Shown piece by piece: positions 13,010 through 30,248 of a DNA stretch of 64,000 nt. The position numbers were made by a program, and so were the translations under genes. Every line of letters begins with the position of its first letter. The stretch's first letter is position 1. A model generated the notes under the pieces. It was not told the DNA's origin. It saw nothing but the letters and a program-made list of their open reading frames with translations, and did no database searches. Source of the stretch: Alitta virens (Eukaryota; Annelida; Polychaeta; Phyllodocida; Nereididae); contig OW028574.1 in NCBI GenBank assembly GCA_932294295.1, forward strand, positions 10,860,215 to 10,924,214, read 5' to 3'.

Positions 13010-13420
13010 CCAAAAAGCCGGCGGGTTACACGTGAAAGCCGGCGGGTTACACGTGAAAGCCGGCGGGTTGCCCGTGAAAGCCGGCGGGTTACCCGTAGAA
13101 CCCCTCAACAAGCCGCCGGGGTGAAATTAGGGACGAATAATTCGCCGGGTTCTACGGGCCACCCGCCGGGTTCTACGGGCCACCCGCCGGGTTCTACAGG
13201 CCACCCGCCGGGTTCCACGGGCCACCCGCCGGCTTCCACGGTTTTTTTTTTTTTTTTTTACACCCGTGAGATTTTTACGGTTGTGCCATGCAAGCATGGC
13301 ACAACCGGCTACCGGGGCCGGGTTTCGCGGCTTGGCCAAGGGTCCCACGGGTGCTTGACGGGTATCCACGGGTATCCACGGGTGGCCGTATTGGGGCCGC
13401 CGGCTTCGAGCCGGGTAGCG
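13010..13420. repeat. GC-rich CCGCCGGGT tandem arrays, right arm
   Basis: There are two arrays: GCCGGCGGGTTACACGTGAA plus A (about four copies, 13016-13095) and GCCGGGTTCTACGGGCCACC plus C (about five copies, 13141-13240). A T-run follows, then more GGGTATCCACGGGTGG units. The array is the counterpart of the left-arm array, but unit sequence and copy number differ between arms. Confidence 0.88.
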
Positions 13421-13522
13421 ATTTCCGCAACTATTACGTAATACTACGGGTTCACTACGGCACAACCGGCCCGTGTGACAGGGGCTTTATACAGAGTGAC
13501 ATACGTAGCCATACAGTTAGAA

Positions 13523-13623
13523 GGGATCTAGGAAAATGCTCTAACCTCTAGGAAAATGCTCTAACCTCTGGGATCTAGGAAAATGCTCTAACCTCTGGGA
13601 TCTAGGAAAATGCTCTAACCTCG
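13523..13623. repeat. 27-bp tandem repeat, about four copies
   Basis: The unit is GGGATCTAGGAAAATGCTCT plus AACCTCT. One copy lost its first seven bases. The array starts 34 bp outside the target duplication of the 10129-13486 element, in flanking host DNA. Confidence 0.93.
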
Positions 13624-16600
13624 AGGCTACGCTGACAGCTCCTCTGGTAATCCTTGAATATGTCTGACAGAGGGCGCAGAAACACAAATTCACTCAGGTG
13701 TGACCCCATCATGAAAGGGATCTTGTTTATCACATTGGGGTAAGTTCAACAGACCTGTCGTTATTCGTACCTTTCACCGGAAATAAGTAGCTATCCCAAA
13801 GTTTATACAAAATGAGAACTAGTAAATCTTAAAGTTGAGGCACTGTTGCTAACATTATCCAATAGGCATCTGGTTAACCTGCACTAGTTTGTCACACACA
13901 TCAGTAATTTAGGCTTCAACTGATGAAAACCACAAATGAAAGTTTTGCATGGCTACATCAGGGTTCTGTAACATCGTTTTGACAATTACTCCAACTTCAG
14001 AATTTCCAACTAAGGTGCTAATGAGCTTTTATTTGTCCATTTTGTGCTGTTCAGGGTTTACTGCTTGCCCTCATCAGGAAACTTTGGCACGGTCTATCTG
14101 GTCTAGCATTGTCGATCATGACGTTGTCCTACTGAAGCAAAAACAATGCTTGCCTTAAAGATAGCCTTGCACATTAATTGACTTATTTTTGTATAGTCTA
14201 ACTCTAACAGGACATGCTTTGTGAAAGATTTTCACCAAAATGGGCGTTATCTAGTTTGTCATCCTGCAACGTGTTATTGCTTATGGTGCCCTACTTGGTC
14301 TGAAGTTGCTTTGATGCCATTTGTATCAGATTTTCCTAATTATTGAGCTTTTGAATTTAAAACCAATCTATCTAAGTGCATTAATTCAAGGCCAGGGATC
14401 TTACCAATGTCCATGTAGGTTGGTTTTTCCCGATTCTTGGTGCATGATTATGAAAAAGTTTCTTGTCTTCAAGAATTCCATTTTACTTGTAAGCATGGGA
14501 GCTTTCGATTGCATCGATTGTATTCCTATGCAAACAGTGAATGCAACGCCACCGCATGAAAAATCAGAGATATAAACTCATGTACAATCACATGACTCAG
14601 GGTGGTCATGTGATTGATCTGAGCTTGGTATGAGAAACCTCTAAAATCACATTTGGCAGCGGTTAAAGTTGTCTTTTGGTCAAGAAAGCAATTTTTTTGG
14701 AGTCGGAGAGCAGATTGGGTGACTCAGTTATGTGGATTCTGTAGTTTTAAAAAAATATAAAAATTATTTACCCAGCAACACCACAGTTCCACTGCAGCAT
14801 TTCAAAGAATTTTCTAATGAGGTGGTCATTTTAAAATGTCTTAGTATGTCAATATCAATATTTTCCAAGAAACCCACGAAATAAACCACATAATCGTCAG
14901 AGTGTGAGCAAAACTTTAGCAGAGATCCATATTGGGATTGGGTAACTGCAGTTACAGAATTTTCTATGACTAGTGTTCAAGGCGGGTGACTATACATATC
15001 AGCTATAGATACATTGAAGACATCTGACATCTGACATCAATGTCATGTTTTTTAGAAAATAAGACAGAGTAGGTGATAATTGTTTTATTGGCTTTAAAAC
15101 TTTGCCGTATGTAAAATTTTTCTACTGGTGCCATCCCTACAAATATTGTCTCGATCATTACTGATGATCAATACAACTGAGCTGCCTCATCTCTCTCTTA
15201 TACATTATTAAAGGCTCCCCAATCATTTAAATTTAAGTGGACATAGAGAAGAAATCATTCAAGCGTATACAGCAGTCAATTTTTTTTTTTTTCACACGAT
15301 TTACCCAGTCTTTTACTTTGAGTCTATGATTAAGTAAGTTAGGAAATTCATGCGTGGAGAAGTTTATCCATTGCATAGTTTGTTCAAATAAACGGAGTAT
15401 AGACATATCTCCAGGCAACTAGGAGGCTAATAAATCAATAAGAAAATGCCAATCAAACATTACTATGCTCAACATAGGTCTTATGAAAATTTAATGCTAA
15501 TGCTGTTTGAATTGATAATTGGTCTATAATAGTGACAAAAGATGTATATGTTATATAAACGGCATTAAAAATTCTACTGGATACTGGACATGACATAGAC
15601 TTACTTGAAAAAAAAATGCCATTGTCACTCAGAAAATCTACCATGGGGTGGAAAGCAACATATTAGCATATGTATTTATGATATTTTGTGGAATTAATGC
15701 ACTTATTAAAACAAAACTTTCATTTGTTAAAAAAAAAAGAAATCAGCATAGACTATACAACACAAAGTCTTTCTGGGTACACCAGTTATATTGAGAACCA
15801 CTTCATAATTAAATATGAAAACAACTGTAGAATTGTAACTGCTGCGTATGTCAACAAACAAATTATTGCGAGCATTTTTTAACTGAATTTGTGTGACAAC
15901 AGATATCGTACAGGAGATTTACAATCTGTTTGTCATCTATATTCTTCTGGCCTTGCCTGATTATAATGTCCCCTTTAGGTATCTTAATAATAGCCTCATT
16001 ATTATGCACCTTTTTGTTACTACCGTTCATGATTCTACTCTCATCCTAAATCAAATTCTAAAACTGACTGATGTTATAGGTCTCAGTAGGATATCCGGAA
16101 AATTTACTTTTATTATAAATAAATATCTTTATCTTATCTTTTCTTTTTTTGTCTTGTCTTGTCTTACTTCATTCTATAAATAAATATCTTTTTCTTATCT
16201 TATCTGATCTGATCTTAAAATATCTTATCTTATTGCCTCAGCTCAGCTCACAGAGTCATTAGTAGGGCTGGATCTTTTACCTGTCCCAGCATAGGACTTG
16301 ATCTACAGACACCTCTAGCATCTCTTGCATGCGAATATATCGTACGATATGGCTTAGTGTGACATTCTATTGCCATTGAATTGGTTTCCTCTAAACACAG
16401 GCGTTTGCCATCATGACAGCACAAGCAAGTTAGCATACAATAAGACCAAGGCTACTGACTTTGTCAAGAACAGCTTTTACTCCCCCTGTGTAACTGCCTT
16501 CAACGATGGGGGCCAGTTTCAGTCAAAAACATTATATTACACTTCAAAAATGGCAATATTATACAAAAATATTTATTTCCTTCTTATTCTAAGTGATAAC

Positions 16601-17700
16601 TTTATTTATTTATGGGTATTTACAACTTTTTATTGGGGAATTCCTTGCCTGTACGCTGGGAATGTTCAATTCTCATCTCTAATGGCAGGTAATTTGCATA
16701 TTTCACCATCTACACACATGATGGTGCTTCCTGATTGGCCAATATCTCCCAAGCGCTGTGTGCTGTCATAAGCCAATTGAGTGACCTAACCGAGCAATCT
16801 TTGTTTAAGACTTGAGTGTACTCAAGGCAAACAGAACTAATTTGATATGCAATTTCATGTTTAAAGCGTTAGACATTCAATGTCATGAACAATGATAAAC
16901 CAGCCTGTAGGCTATTAGGCAAATTTGTTTGTATTTAAGTCTAATTGGTAAACTAGCAAAATAGATGAGAAGCCAATTAAGGCAGTCAGTAGCCTTGGTA
17001 TTAGTTAAGTATAAGTGCTGTCATCACTGACATACTTGTTGGCAAACGCCTGTGCTCTAAATGACATCATCACTAGAGCACGAATTGTTTACAGTTAGCT
17101 AGCAGCTCAATATGTAGGTATAATCTATGTAGGTATAATCATAGACTGTTTTACATACTTTAACAAAGAGTTACAAAGATCCTTAATGTAAATTTGCAAA
17201 TTTGGTGTATGTATAATGCAATTCTTCTGATAAAAATTCTGATGATTTAGAAAAGTTGCATTGCATTTCTGGATGTTCTGAGTAGGCCATGCAGGAAATC
17301 AGCCTCAGAGATGACTCAATATAGTCACCAAGAGACTATACCTGCATCAGAAACCCACTAATCACTCTCCTCATTATGGAACCTGTGTAAAGGGCTTATC
17401 CGAGGACTGTTACATGACCTATCCAAAGACTCTCCAATGACTGTTGGATGACTTACATGTAAGGTGAGCAAGGCACATCCTGATATACAAATAAATAAGT
17501 GTCACACAATATTGAATTTTAACACAAATAAAGAGACTGCAAGTTGTAATAATTTTTATTTTGCTCCAATAAAAAAAATGTCACTCAGTATCAAACTTTT
17601 TTTTGTGAGATAAAAATTAGATGTCCTATGATAATGATTTCTTTTCTTTCTTTTTTTTGTTTTACCTTAGCCTCATACTTATGGATATTGAAATTAATCA
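13624..17700. other. No gene recognised; pyrimidine-rich tract near 16.1-16.25 kb
   Basis: No coding feature is supported. 16105-16235 is a run of TTATCTTATC and TCTTGTCTTG units. 16260-16305 (GGATCTTTTACCTGTCCCAG) resembles the tail of dispersed family B, whose other copies read GGATCTTTTACTTGCCTCAG. The open frame at 16370-16771 has no recognisable domain. Confidence 0.5.
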
Positions 17701-17889
17701 TCCGGCGAGTCGGCATTTTGTCTTGATAGGCCCTAGGCATGGGGTACAGTGGGACGCAGCCTTGGGATCACTAGTGCATTAAAAACAACAGTATTTGTAC
17801 CTTTATTTTGCACTCAACTGACTCAATTTGTAAGTTGTCATGCAGTGACAATTACAAGATCAGTCAATCATATAGAAACTGTGTCATAC

Positions 17890-18290
17890 GGACATCCAAC
17901 TGTTGGACATCCAACTGTTGGACATCCAACTGTTGGACATCCAACTGTTGGACATCCAACTGTTGGACATCCAACTGTTGGACATCCAACTGTTGGACAT
18001 CCAACTGTTGGACATCCAACTGTTGGACATCCAACTGTTGGACATCCAACTGTTGGACATCCAACTGTTGGACATCCAACTGTTGGACATCCAACTGTTG
18101 GACATCCAACTGTTGGACATCCAACTGTTGGACATCCAACTGTTGGACATCCAACTGTTGGACATCCAACTGTTGGACATCCAACTGTTGGACATCCAAC
18201 TGTTGGACATCCAACTGTTGGACATCCAACTGTTGGACATCCAACTGTTGGACATCCAACTGTTGGACATCCAACTGTTGGACATCCAAC
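17890..18290. repeat. Perfect 15-bp minisatellite, about 27 copies
   Basis: GGACATCCAACTGTT is repeated without a single change for 401 bp. Each unit contains GTTGGA-CA-TCCAAC, a 6-bp inverted repeat with a two-base spacer, so single strands could form serial small hairpins. The unit is a multiple of three and stop-free in the listed frames, so five of them stay open through the array (VGHPT and SNCWT among the forward ones). The plus-strand frame 17749-18315 runs from a Met through 26 VGHPT units, but lacks a signal peptide or known domain. I annotate a repeat rather than a gene. Perfect identity points to recent expansion or homogenisation. Confidence 0.97.
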
Positions 18291-19425
18291 AAATCAGACA
18301 AATTCCCAGTTATAATTTGAAACTTGCCATAATAAACAGCAGATGAAAAAAGGAGCCGGTAAAAACTGTCTCATCTTGAACTCATTGCCTGGTATTTCAA
18401 ATACCTGTGGAAACATGAGTTTAACAATACCACATCAAACCCTCTCTTCTTGAGGTCAGGGTCATTCAGACTGTGCCAGTGTGCCTCTTAGATTCCATCT
18501 AATTGCATCTCTCCATACTTTGATAGACATTAGTATAAGATATTTAAAAGAATATTGGTATATTATACAGTCACACCGTGTACCCCATTCTTCCATTCAA
18601 GCTATGTGAAACTACTACTATACAACTGTTGTGCACTATCCTAAGAAACACTAAGGTTAAAAAATATGGATGCAGCTTTATAAAACAAAAACAAAAAAAC
18701 AACAGAAAAGGTCCACCAGAGCTGAAACCATACTTTTTAATTCCTGATGGCTTCCACAGAGAAAATAAAGATGTTCCCTTACTTCAATTTGAGGCCAGCC
18801 TCTGATTTGTCCAAATACTTTCATTTTAATAAATTGGTTCATCAGCCAAAAATAAAGTTTTGATCGATGGCAGAATTTTACACCAGTAATATTGAAACTT
18901 AATTTTGTATTGAAAAAGAAGAAAAAAACAACATGCATAATTCACGAGTAAAAATATTACTATTTTTTTTTGGTCCAGTTATAACAAAAAAAAGTGTTAT
19001 ATTGCTTTTCCAAGCAGAATTTTTAAAACTGACTTTATTATCAATTAAGTTCGTCATTAAACACAGGCATATAATCAATTAAAAAGACCGTAAACGAGTC
19101 ATCTGTAACTGTTATTGAAACAGTTGCGGGCTTCACCATGCTTGAGTCGTATTGTCACTTTATTATGGAATGCATTGTTTCATGGAGTCAAATTATATGA
19201 TTTCGTGCTATATTTTTATTTTACTTGATTGGGAGTTCATTTATATTCATAACTTCACTAAAATTCACTCTAGCTACTTCACTCCAAAACTATTGAGTGA
19301 AATCTGCAGGCACAAAACCTGTTGAAGTTGCTAGTTTTTAACACTTAACCTTGAAATGGAATTCTTGTGCCCAATTGTGACACATAAAGTGTCGGGCTAA
19401 GGAAAACATCTGCAAGAAGATAATT
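18291..19425. other. No gene recognised
   Basis: AT-rich sequence, no supported feature. The open frames at 18578-18938 overlap A-rich and T-rich runs and have no recognisable domain. Confidence 0.5.
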
Positions 19426-19429
19426 TAGG

Positions 19430-20590
19430 CATAGTAATCGCACTACTTTGTTTGCAGACGACGTGCGGAAGCATTTCCCTCTGGCGGCAAATCGGTCCAC
19501 AGAGCCATGTCACTGGTAATCAACTGAGCTCGGTACATTTATCACCCCTATAGATCTACCGCTCGGCCCAGACTGCTTTATGTGTTCAAACTTATGGTCT
19601 AAAATTAGTATCTCGGGGTAAGACATTTAACCTTGACCCATGTTTGGGTGTGTTAAGAGGTGTACCAATTTCTAATCAAAAGGTATTTAACACAAAAGAT
19701 AGTTTCGTGTTTATAGGCATTGAACCTATTGCAATGCTTGTTGAGTTATTTTTCAAGTACCTCGTCCACAGGTATGGAGTGAATGAGGATTCCATGCACT
19801 TTTGGAAAGTGAGTAGCCTTAAGCTTGTGCAAAAGGAAATATGAGTAGGAATAGCACTACTTCGCGTGCAGAAGCTTACTTCCCTCCCAGAATTCAGGAG
19901 AACACCAAATTGTTTTATGAGACAGGATGGTGCTCAAGCACTGGACTGTGTCGCTACATTTCTCGAAACTTGATGGCTAGTTAAATCTAGGTGGCCTAAT
20001 GGTTAAGGCATCCACCAAGTCCATATTGGCCAGCTCTGCTGAAGGTCCCGGGTGGATCCCCGACCCAGGCACTCTTCATGAGCTACATCCCAGCTGGGTG
20101 ACAATTGCATGAGACATTAAATTGGAGGTGCTTTATACTCAGGGTCTATGTAGAAGCAGTAAAAGACACCACCCATTAGGTAAATGTGTAACATGGTATG
20201 GACTCCAAGCCTTATTATCTCATCTTTGTGTCTGCCTCTGGCTGTGCTTCAGACCTAATTTCTGCCCAAAGACGGCGCTTGTCCGGTGCGTAGCACCGGT
20301 CTTTCTGAGAACTCACGCAAAGCTCAAGGGATACAGTAAAAATAAATAGTTGAAAAGGCGTCGCAACACCGTTACAACCCTTGTTCAGTGCCATTTACGA
20401 AAATAGTACCTTGTGCAGTTGGTGGAATTCCACGGTAAAATTTTTCAATTTCATGACGTTTGTTAAGTTTAAGTCAAAAGAAATCGTCTAAACCAGTTTC
20501 ACAGCGAGTTGCTTCTTGGAAGAAAGAAATAAGACGTAGTAATCGCACTACTATGTGTGCAGACGCTGCGCGGAAGCATTTCCCTACCCT
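19430..20590. repeat. Three copies of a ~75-bp dispersed motif
   Basis: Copies at about 19430-19510, 19845-19900 and 20515-20590 share the order TAGTAATCGCACTACT, a GTGTGCAGACG-like block, then CGGAAGCATTTCCCT. The middle one is the most diverged. They flank the SINE at 19985-20347 and may be parts of a larger degraded element. Confidence 0.6.
19985..20347 (+). mobile_element. tRNA-headed SINE, family C
   Basis: The A-box-like GGCCTAATGGTTAAGGCATC is followed after ~45 bp by GGTCCCGGGTGGATCCCCGA, a decayed B box. The body ends in an A-rich tail near AGTAAAAATAAATAG. A related head lies at 60908-60985 (GGTCTAATTGATAAGGAACA, then GGTCCCTGGTTCAATCCC). The internal pol III promoter and tail are typical of SINEs; no tRNA cloverleaf can be drawn. 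Confidence 0.7.
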
Positions 20591-20639
20591 GATTTCACAT
20601 ACAATTTTAAAAAATAATATAATGTTATACACATAAATA

Positions 20640-21437
20640 TATACATATATAATGTACACCAGGACTAAATATAATAAAATGTTAGAGATTATAAAACCAA
20701 AAGTAGTGACATCTACTGGAAACTTTATAAAAATCACTCGGGAACAGCTTAAAGTATAGCAATATAATATATACAACACTAATCACAAAAAAATTCACTT
20801 TAATTTGTACATAAATATCACAGGAAGACTTAGTATTTGAGTCTTCACGCCAGACTTGTAAAAACTGATCTTGTAGACTTCTCTCAACAGTAACCTTCAA
20901 CCAATTTATATTTGGTGGATTTTGTTGATACCACAAGTAATTAACTTAAACCACATTCATCTAAAATAGACTTAACTACTAATAACCACTTGCTTGAAAA
21001 TACCCCGTTATTATATAGATCCATTTGACCCTGAAGCATGACTGTACTGAATTAAAAATTTTGGTCACCCAAATTGTTTGCCCAATATGCTACCATTCTC
21101 TTTTTAATCTTAATATTTAAGGGGTACCTGCCTGATTCACCATAAACAATAGAGGTACATGTAGATTTATTTAAGCATAAAATATGTTTGAGAAATCTCA
21201 AGTGTAATTTTTCTATTTATCACACTTGCAATGACCCCAAACCTCGCCGTTATACAACATTATTGGTTGCACAAGTATATCAAATAAATGCAACTGTAGA
21301 TCAATAGGAAGCTCAAACTTTCTACACTTAGCCAGTAATGCATACATTACTCTTGAGGCTGTGAATGGTTCCTGAACGCCCAACTTACAGTGGCCATTAT
21401 AATTCAATTTAATGCCAAGATACTTGAACACATGCAC
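20640..21437 (-). mobile_element. Decayed LINE 3' end (reverse transcriptase C-terminal region)
   Basis: Minus-strand frames carry typical non-LTR retrotransposon text. At 21437-21213 there is FKYLGIKLNYNG, then a helical stretch ending in LVQPIMLYNGEVWG, as at the end of a reverse transcriptase. At about 21190-21030, in a shifted frame, LRFLKHIL and VYGESGRYPLNIKIKKRM follow. At 20936-20800, WLKVTVERSLQDQFLQVW continues. Frameshifts separate the three pieces, and the endonuclease and catalytic RT core are absent, so this is a dead 5'-truncated insertion. The exact clade is uncertain. Confidence 0.82.
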
Positions 21438-22054
21438 AACTTCAATGTTATTGTTGTCAGGGGAGCGGCAAATCGGTTATGAGAAAGGCCGCTTTGCACC
21501 TGATCATAGCACCGCCTTTCGGTAGAAAACGCTTCAGACCCAGTAAGTTGGTCCCCTCCTTCCCCACAAGTGCAAAGGCGTCGGTCTTGGCCGCCATTAT
21601 CACGTGACTTTGTGTCAGGATCCTGACATATTGCTGATTGGCTGATTCTTTTCTGGTGTTTGATTGGTTAATTCTTTGGGGGCGTGTCCAAGTCAACCTA
21701 CCAGAGAGCACGATGCAATGACCAATCATAGCATGGCTTAGACTCAGCCATTCATAACCCATGTAAGAATTGCTAGCGACCAGTCTCACTAGTGTAGGAG
21801 ACTGCGGGTTCCAGTGCTACAAACCCAGTAGCATTGAGAAATTACACATTAGGCACTAGGTGGCCTTCTGCTGGGGTGCTATTCGGGTCTAGCCCTCTGG
21901 TGCTTATTTTAGCTAGCCTTCTTTGCTAAATTTAATCTTGACAGATACTTTCATAATGCAACTTTGCATTTATTTAACTAGTGTCACATTTGTTAAAACA
22001 ATATTCAGTACCATCATGTTACTTAAAGCTCAACAATGGATGGTTCACGGGTAG

Positions 22055-22245
22055 CACAATCTTCCCAAAGCATACCTCACTTCCTCCGCATGGCTACAGC
22101 ATGGGCCTTGCTAGAAATGGGCTCGTCTAGCTGGTTTGTGCACAGCCAGTTTGATTGGTCCCGACGATCTGTGGACTGCCAAATCAGCGCAGTTTTCGAA
22201 ATGTATCTATATTTTGTGCACCAACGTGGCCTGCAGTGACGGTCG
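22055..22245 (+). repeat. Dispersed family D, copy 1
   Basis: This stretch aligns with 62990-63178 at roughly 70-75% identity by eye. Shared blocks include TACTAGAAATGGGCTT-like, TTTGATTGGTC, GCCAAATCAG and ATGCATCTATATTTAGTGCA-like sequence ending in CAACGTGG. There is no coding similarity to known proteins, so it is probably an interspersed repeat of unknown type. Confidence 0.7.
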
Positions 22246-22458
22246 AGTCTGCTGACTTCCTTACGTGCGTATTTACCACTGCATTACATGGAAATAAGGC
22301 CGCACAGCTTGGTAAGTGGACATGCCCTGGGAAGATGGGGTAGCACAAGATGATAAAACATCATCATGATTGATGCTACCAGTGTACTACTTCATGGTCA
22401 GATTCACACCATTCTCTTGCATAATATAAGAATCCCACCAGGTCATTGTGTTTTTCTT

Positions 22459-22464
22459 TTTATT
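22459..22464 (-). terminator. Candidate NAA80 polyadenylation signal
   Basis: TTTATT on the plus strand gives AATAAA on the minus strand, 135 bp past the NAA80 stop codon. This is the first canonical hexamer I noticed downstream. Confidence 0.5.
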
Positions 22465-22598
22465 GTCAACAAAGTCACACAACATTTCTGGAGGGCTGCA
22501 AATCATGTATCAAAGGCACAAGATTGACTGGGCAAAAGCCCAGGTAAATACATTTACATGTAAATTAACATCATAGAAAAGTATAAAACAAGTGGAGA

Positions 22599-23971
22599 TC
22601 ATGAAAGCTCTTTTTTCATCCATGAAATATCTGCTGGATTCATTCGTTGAGCTTGTTTCTTGTTAAGGGCAGGGGGAGGGGGCGGAGGAGCAGGAGGGGT
22701 AGGACCGCCTGGCGTTACATCGGCAACTTTCGCATCAACTCCATCGTTTTCAGCACCTTTTTGGGTATCTTCTTGGGCCTTGATAGACTTCTGAGGTAGC
22801 GCACCTGGTGGAGAAGATATTGTGGTGTCCCCAAGAAGTTTTGCAAGCTAAAAAACACACCAAAAGTTTCTTATAATTACTGAATGTTTGTAAATAATGT
22901 TATTTAACAATCATGGCAAGCAGTAACAATATGTATATGGGACTATTTGATGTTAACATTTTGCATAAGAATTTGAGTAAATAAAAGTAGTTTGATATCC
23001 TCCCGCAACATTGAGTGCCTTGTCTGTTGAAAGTCTACCATTTAGGAACCATGTTACACAAGCTGTAAGAAGTAAAATAAGTAAGATAAATTGTATTCCT
23101 CACCTTCTCAGGACTAAGCAACTTTGTCGCGGACCCTAATGTAATAACAGGTTTGCAGTATTTGTAGCCCATGTGCTCGTAGAACTTTTGCTGGTCGTGT
23201 GTGGTCAAGTATAGAGTGGTAAAACCAAGGCTGAAATAATGAAAAAATTTATAAAATTAATTAAATGATATTTAGCAAATATTCAATGGGTACCTTTTTA
23301 TGACGGCATCCACTATATCCGGTACAGGTTCAAATTTTTTAATTTTCTAAAACTGCGAACAAACCTCATGGCATGTTTTTCCGTTTCCTCCATCAGTTTC
23401 CTCCCAAGACCTTGGCCCCTTCTGTTTTTGGCAATGACAACTGCAAATAAACATATACTATCAATAATCATACAACTTGATGGGAGGTTTGGAAACTACC
23501 CACACCAACAAAATCACTGGCTAATTCCAGAGAAATAATCTGTAAACATACCTGATTCAATAAAACACGCTGAGGATTTGCCGTGAACTTTGCTGAGTCG
23601 ACTGTGACCTATCACTGTTTCTGAGGCACTATTCTTCTGTTCCACCAGAGCTACATTGTATGGCAGATCATCACAACTCTTTTCCAGAGACACCAACCTA
23701 GAAAAAAGAAGAATAAAAAAACAGTTTTATAAATTATAAACCATGATTTAAAAGTGTGTGCTGCAAGTTGTCTTATATCTGACCTTTAGTTGATAGGTGG
23801 TCTTATTGATTGAATATTTTCATTGAATTTGGGAGATGAATTCAGCAATCCTCACCTGGCAGATTTGCTTCTTGGCCATTCCTCATTGAGAATTTCAGCA
23901 CAGGCATCTTTGAAATGAGGATGCCTGTGGACTGCATATGACTGAGACTCAATCATGGCATTCCTTGGAGC
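22599..23971 (-). CDS. NAA80: Actin N-terminal acetyltransferase NAA80 (NAT6)
   Basis: Exons are 23971-23856, 23697-23552, 23440-23365, 23230-23104 and 22847-22599 with matching phases. Starting at the Met at 23956 gives 232 residues, shorter than the human protein (about 286-308) mainly at the N-terminus. The GNAT fold is clear: NEEWPRSKSARLVSLEKS, then VIGHSRLSKV, then the acetyl-CoA loop RRGQGLGRKLMEE, then LYLTTHDQQKFYEHMGYKY. The C-terminus has a proline run (PPAPPPPPPA), the profilin-binding feature of NAA80, and ends in SWMKKELS, matching the family's WMxK ending. The enzyme acetylates the processed N-terminus of actin in the cytosol. The first exon has an acceptor site (ATTAG) before GCTCC, so an upstream 5' exon exists, either untranslated or coding for a few more residues. 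It lies head to head with RIOX1. Confidence 0.93.
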
Positions 23972-24503
23972 CTAATAGAACCAACTCACATCGTTAGGGT
24001 TATACATGGCTCTAATCAACGTTTATACTGAACTCCATGTGTATTCAGCATTCAGTGGAAGCTTGAAGCCACTACTTGTCCATTTTCTCAGGTGTAAGTA
24101 GTTCGGCGCTTCTCCGCTAGAGGAAATTTTTACATTCACTTCCGGGTCGTTGGTCTACAGTGACATGTGTGAGTGTTATATCGCTGGGATGAAAAACGAT
24201 GTTTTTGTGGTAAAACAGGACTTGACTATTAATTTCACTTGTTATGTGTAGTGCGGTAGCGCTCTATTCGGATTTCTTACGGTGACTGTGTTGATTTATG
24301 CCGGCAAAATGGTTGTAGCTGAGTAAACATCGAGAGACATTTGAGAAAGTCCAGCTGAGTCGGCCTTGACCTTTCATCTTCTGCGAACCGTGAAGCTTTC
24401 AAAACTTTAGGCGCGTCAGTGATCGCCAAGATCCAAAGATCTGGGGCAGTTAGTGGAGCCCAAAGTAAATCAAGAAATTCAAAACTGTGAACTATAACGC
24501 AAG
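23972..24503. promoter_or_regulatory. Shared NAA80/RIOX1 bidirectional promoter region
   Basis: The NAA80 start candidate (23956) and the RIOX1 start (24504) are divergent and 547 bp apart. The gap holds an ETS-like CACTTCCGGG near 24137-24146 and a YY1-like AAGATGGCC overlapping the RIOX1 start. Both motif types are common in TATA-less bidirectional promoters of housekeeping genes. NAA80 needs a 5' exon within or beyond this region, so its transcription start is not fixed. Confidence 0.6.

Positions 24504-30248
<5,745 letters not shown>

Larger units (their letters stand above)
10129..13486. mobile_element. 3.36-kb long-inverted-repeat DNA transposon, non-autonomous
   Basis: Both ends start AGCCCCTGTCACACGGGCCG (the right one on the minus strand), and the match is perfect for about 58 bp, to ATTACGTAATAGTT. 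TTA at 10126-10128 and TTA at 13487-13489 form a 3-bp target duplication. Beyond the termini, the arms stay mutually inverted but diverged for about 1 kb: left 10129 to about 11060, right about 12275 to 13486. Each arm has CCGCCGGG-type 21-bp repeats near the end, then ~150-bp blocks with CTAATATTAGTCCGATTTTC. The centre (11.4-12.25 kb) is AT-rich. No transposase is visible. The TWA-type target and terminal bases suggest PIF/Harbinger-like mobilisation, which is inference. Confidence 0.85.

Noticed and set aside
16370..16771. 133-codon open frame as a gene
   Set aside because: No recognisable domain, no splice context, and length compatible with chance.
17890..18290. CRISPR-like array
   Set aside because: Contiguous 15-bp repeats without spacers in an intron-bearing animal genome; it is a minisatellite.
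17749..18315. VGHPT-repeat open frame as a real secreted or structural protein
   Set aside because: The 15-bp unit keeps most frames open, so openness is uninformative. The non-repeat ends carry no signal peptide, domain or splice support.
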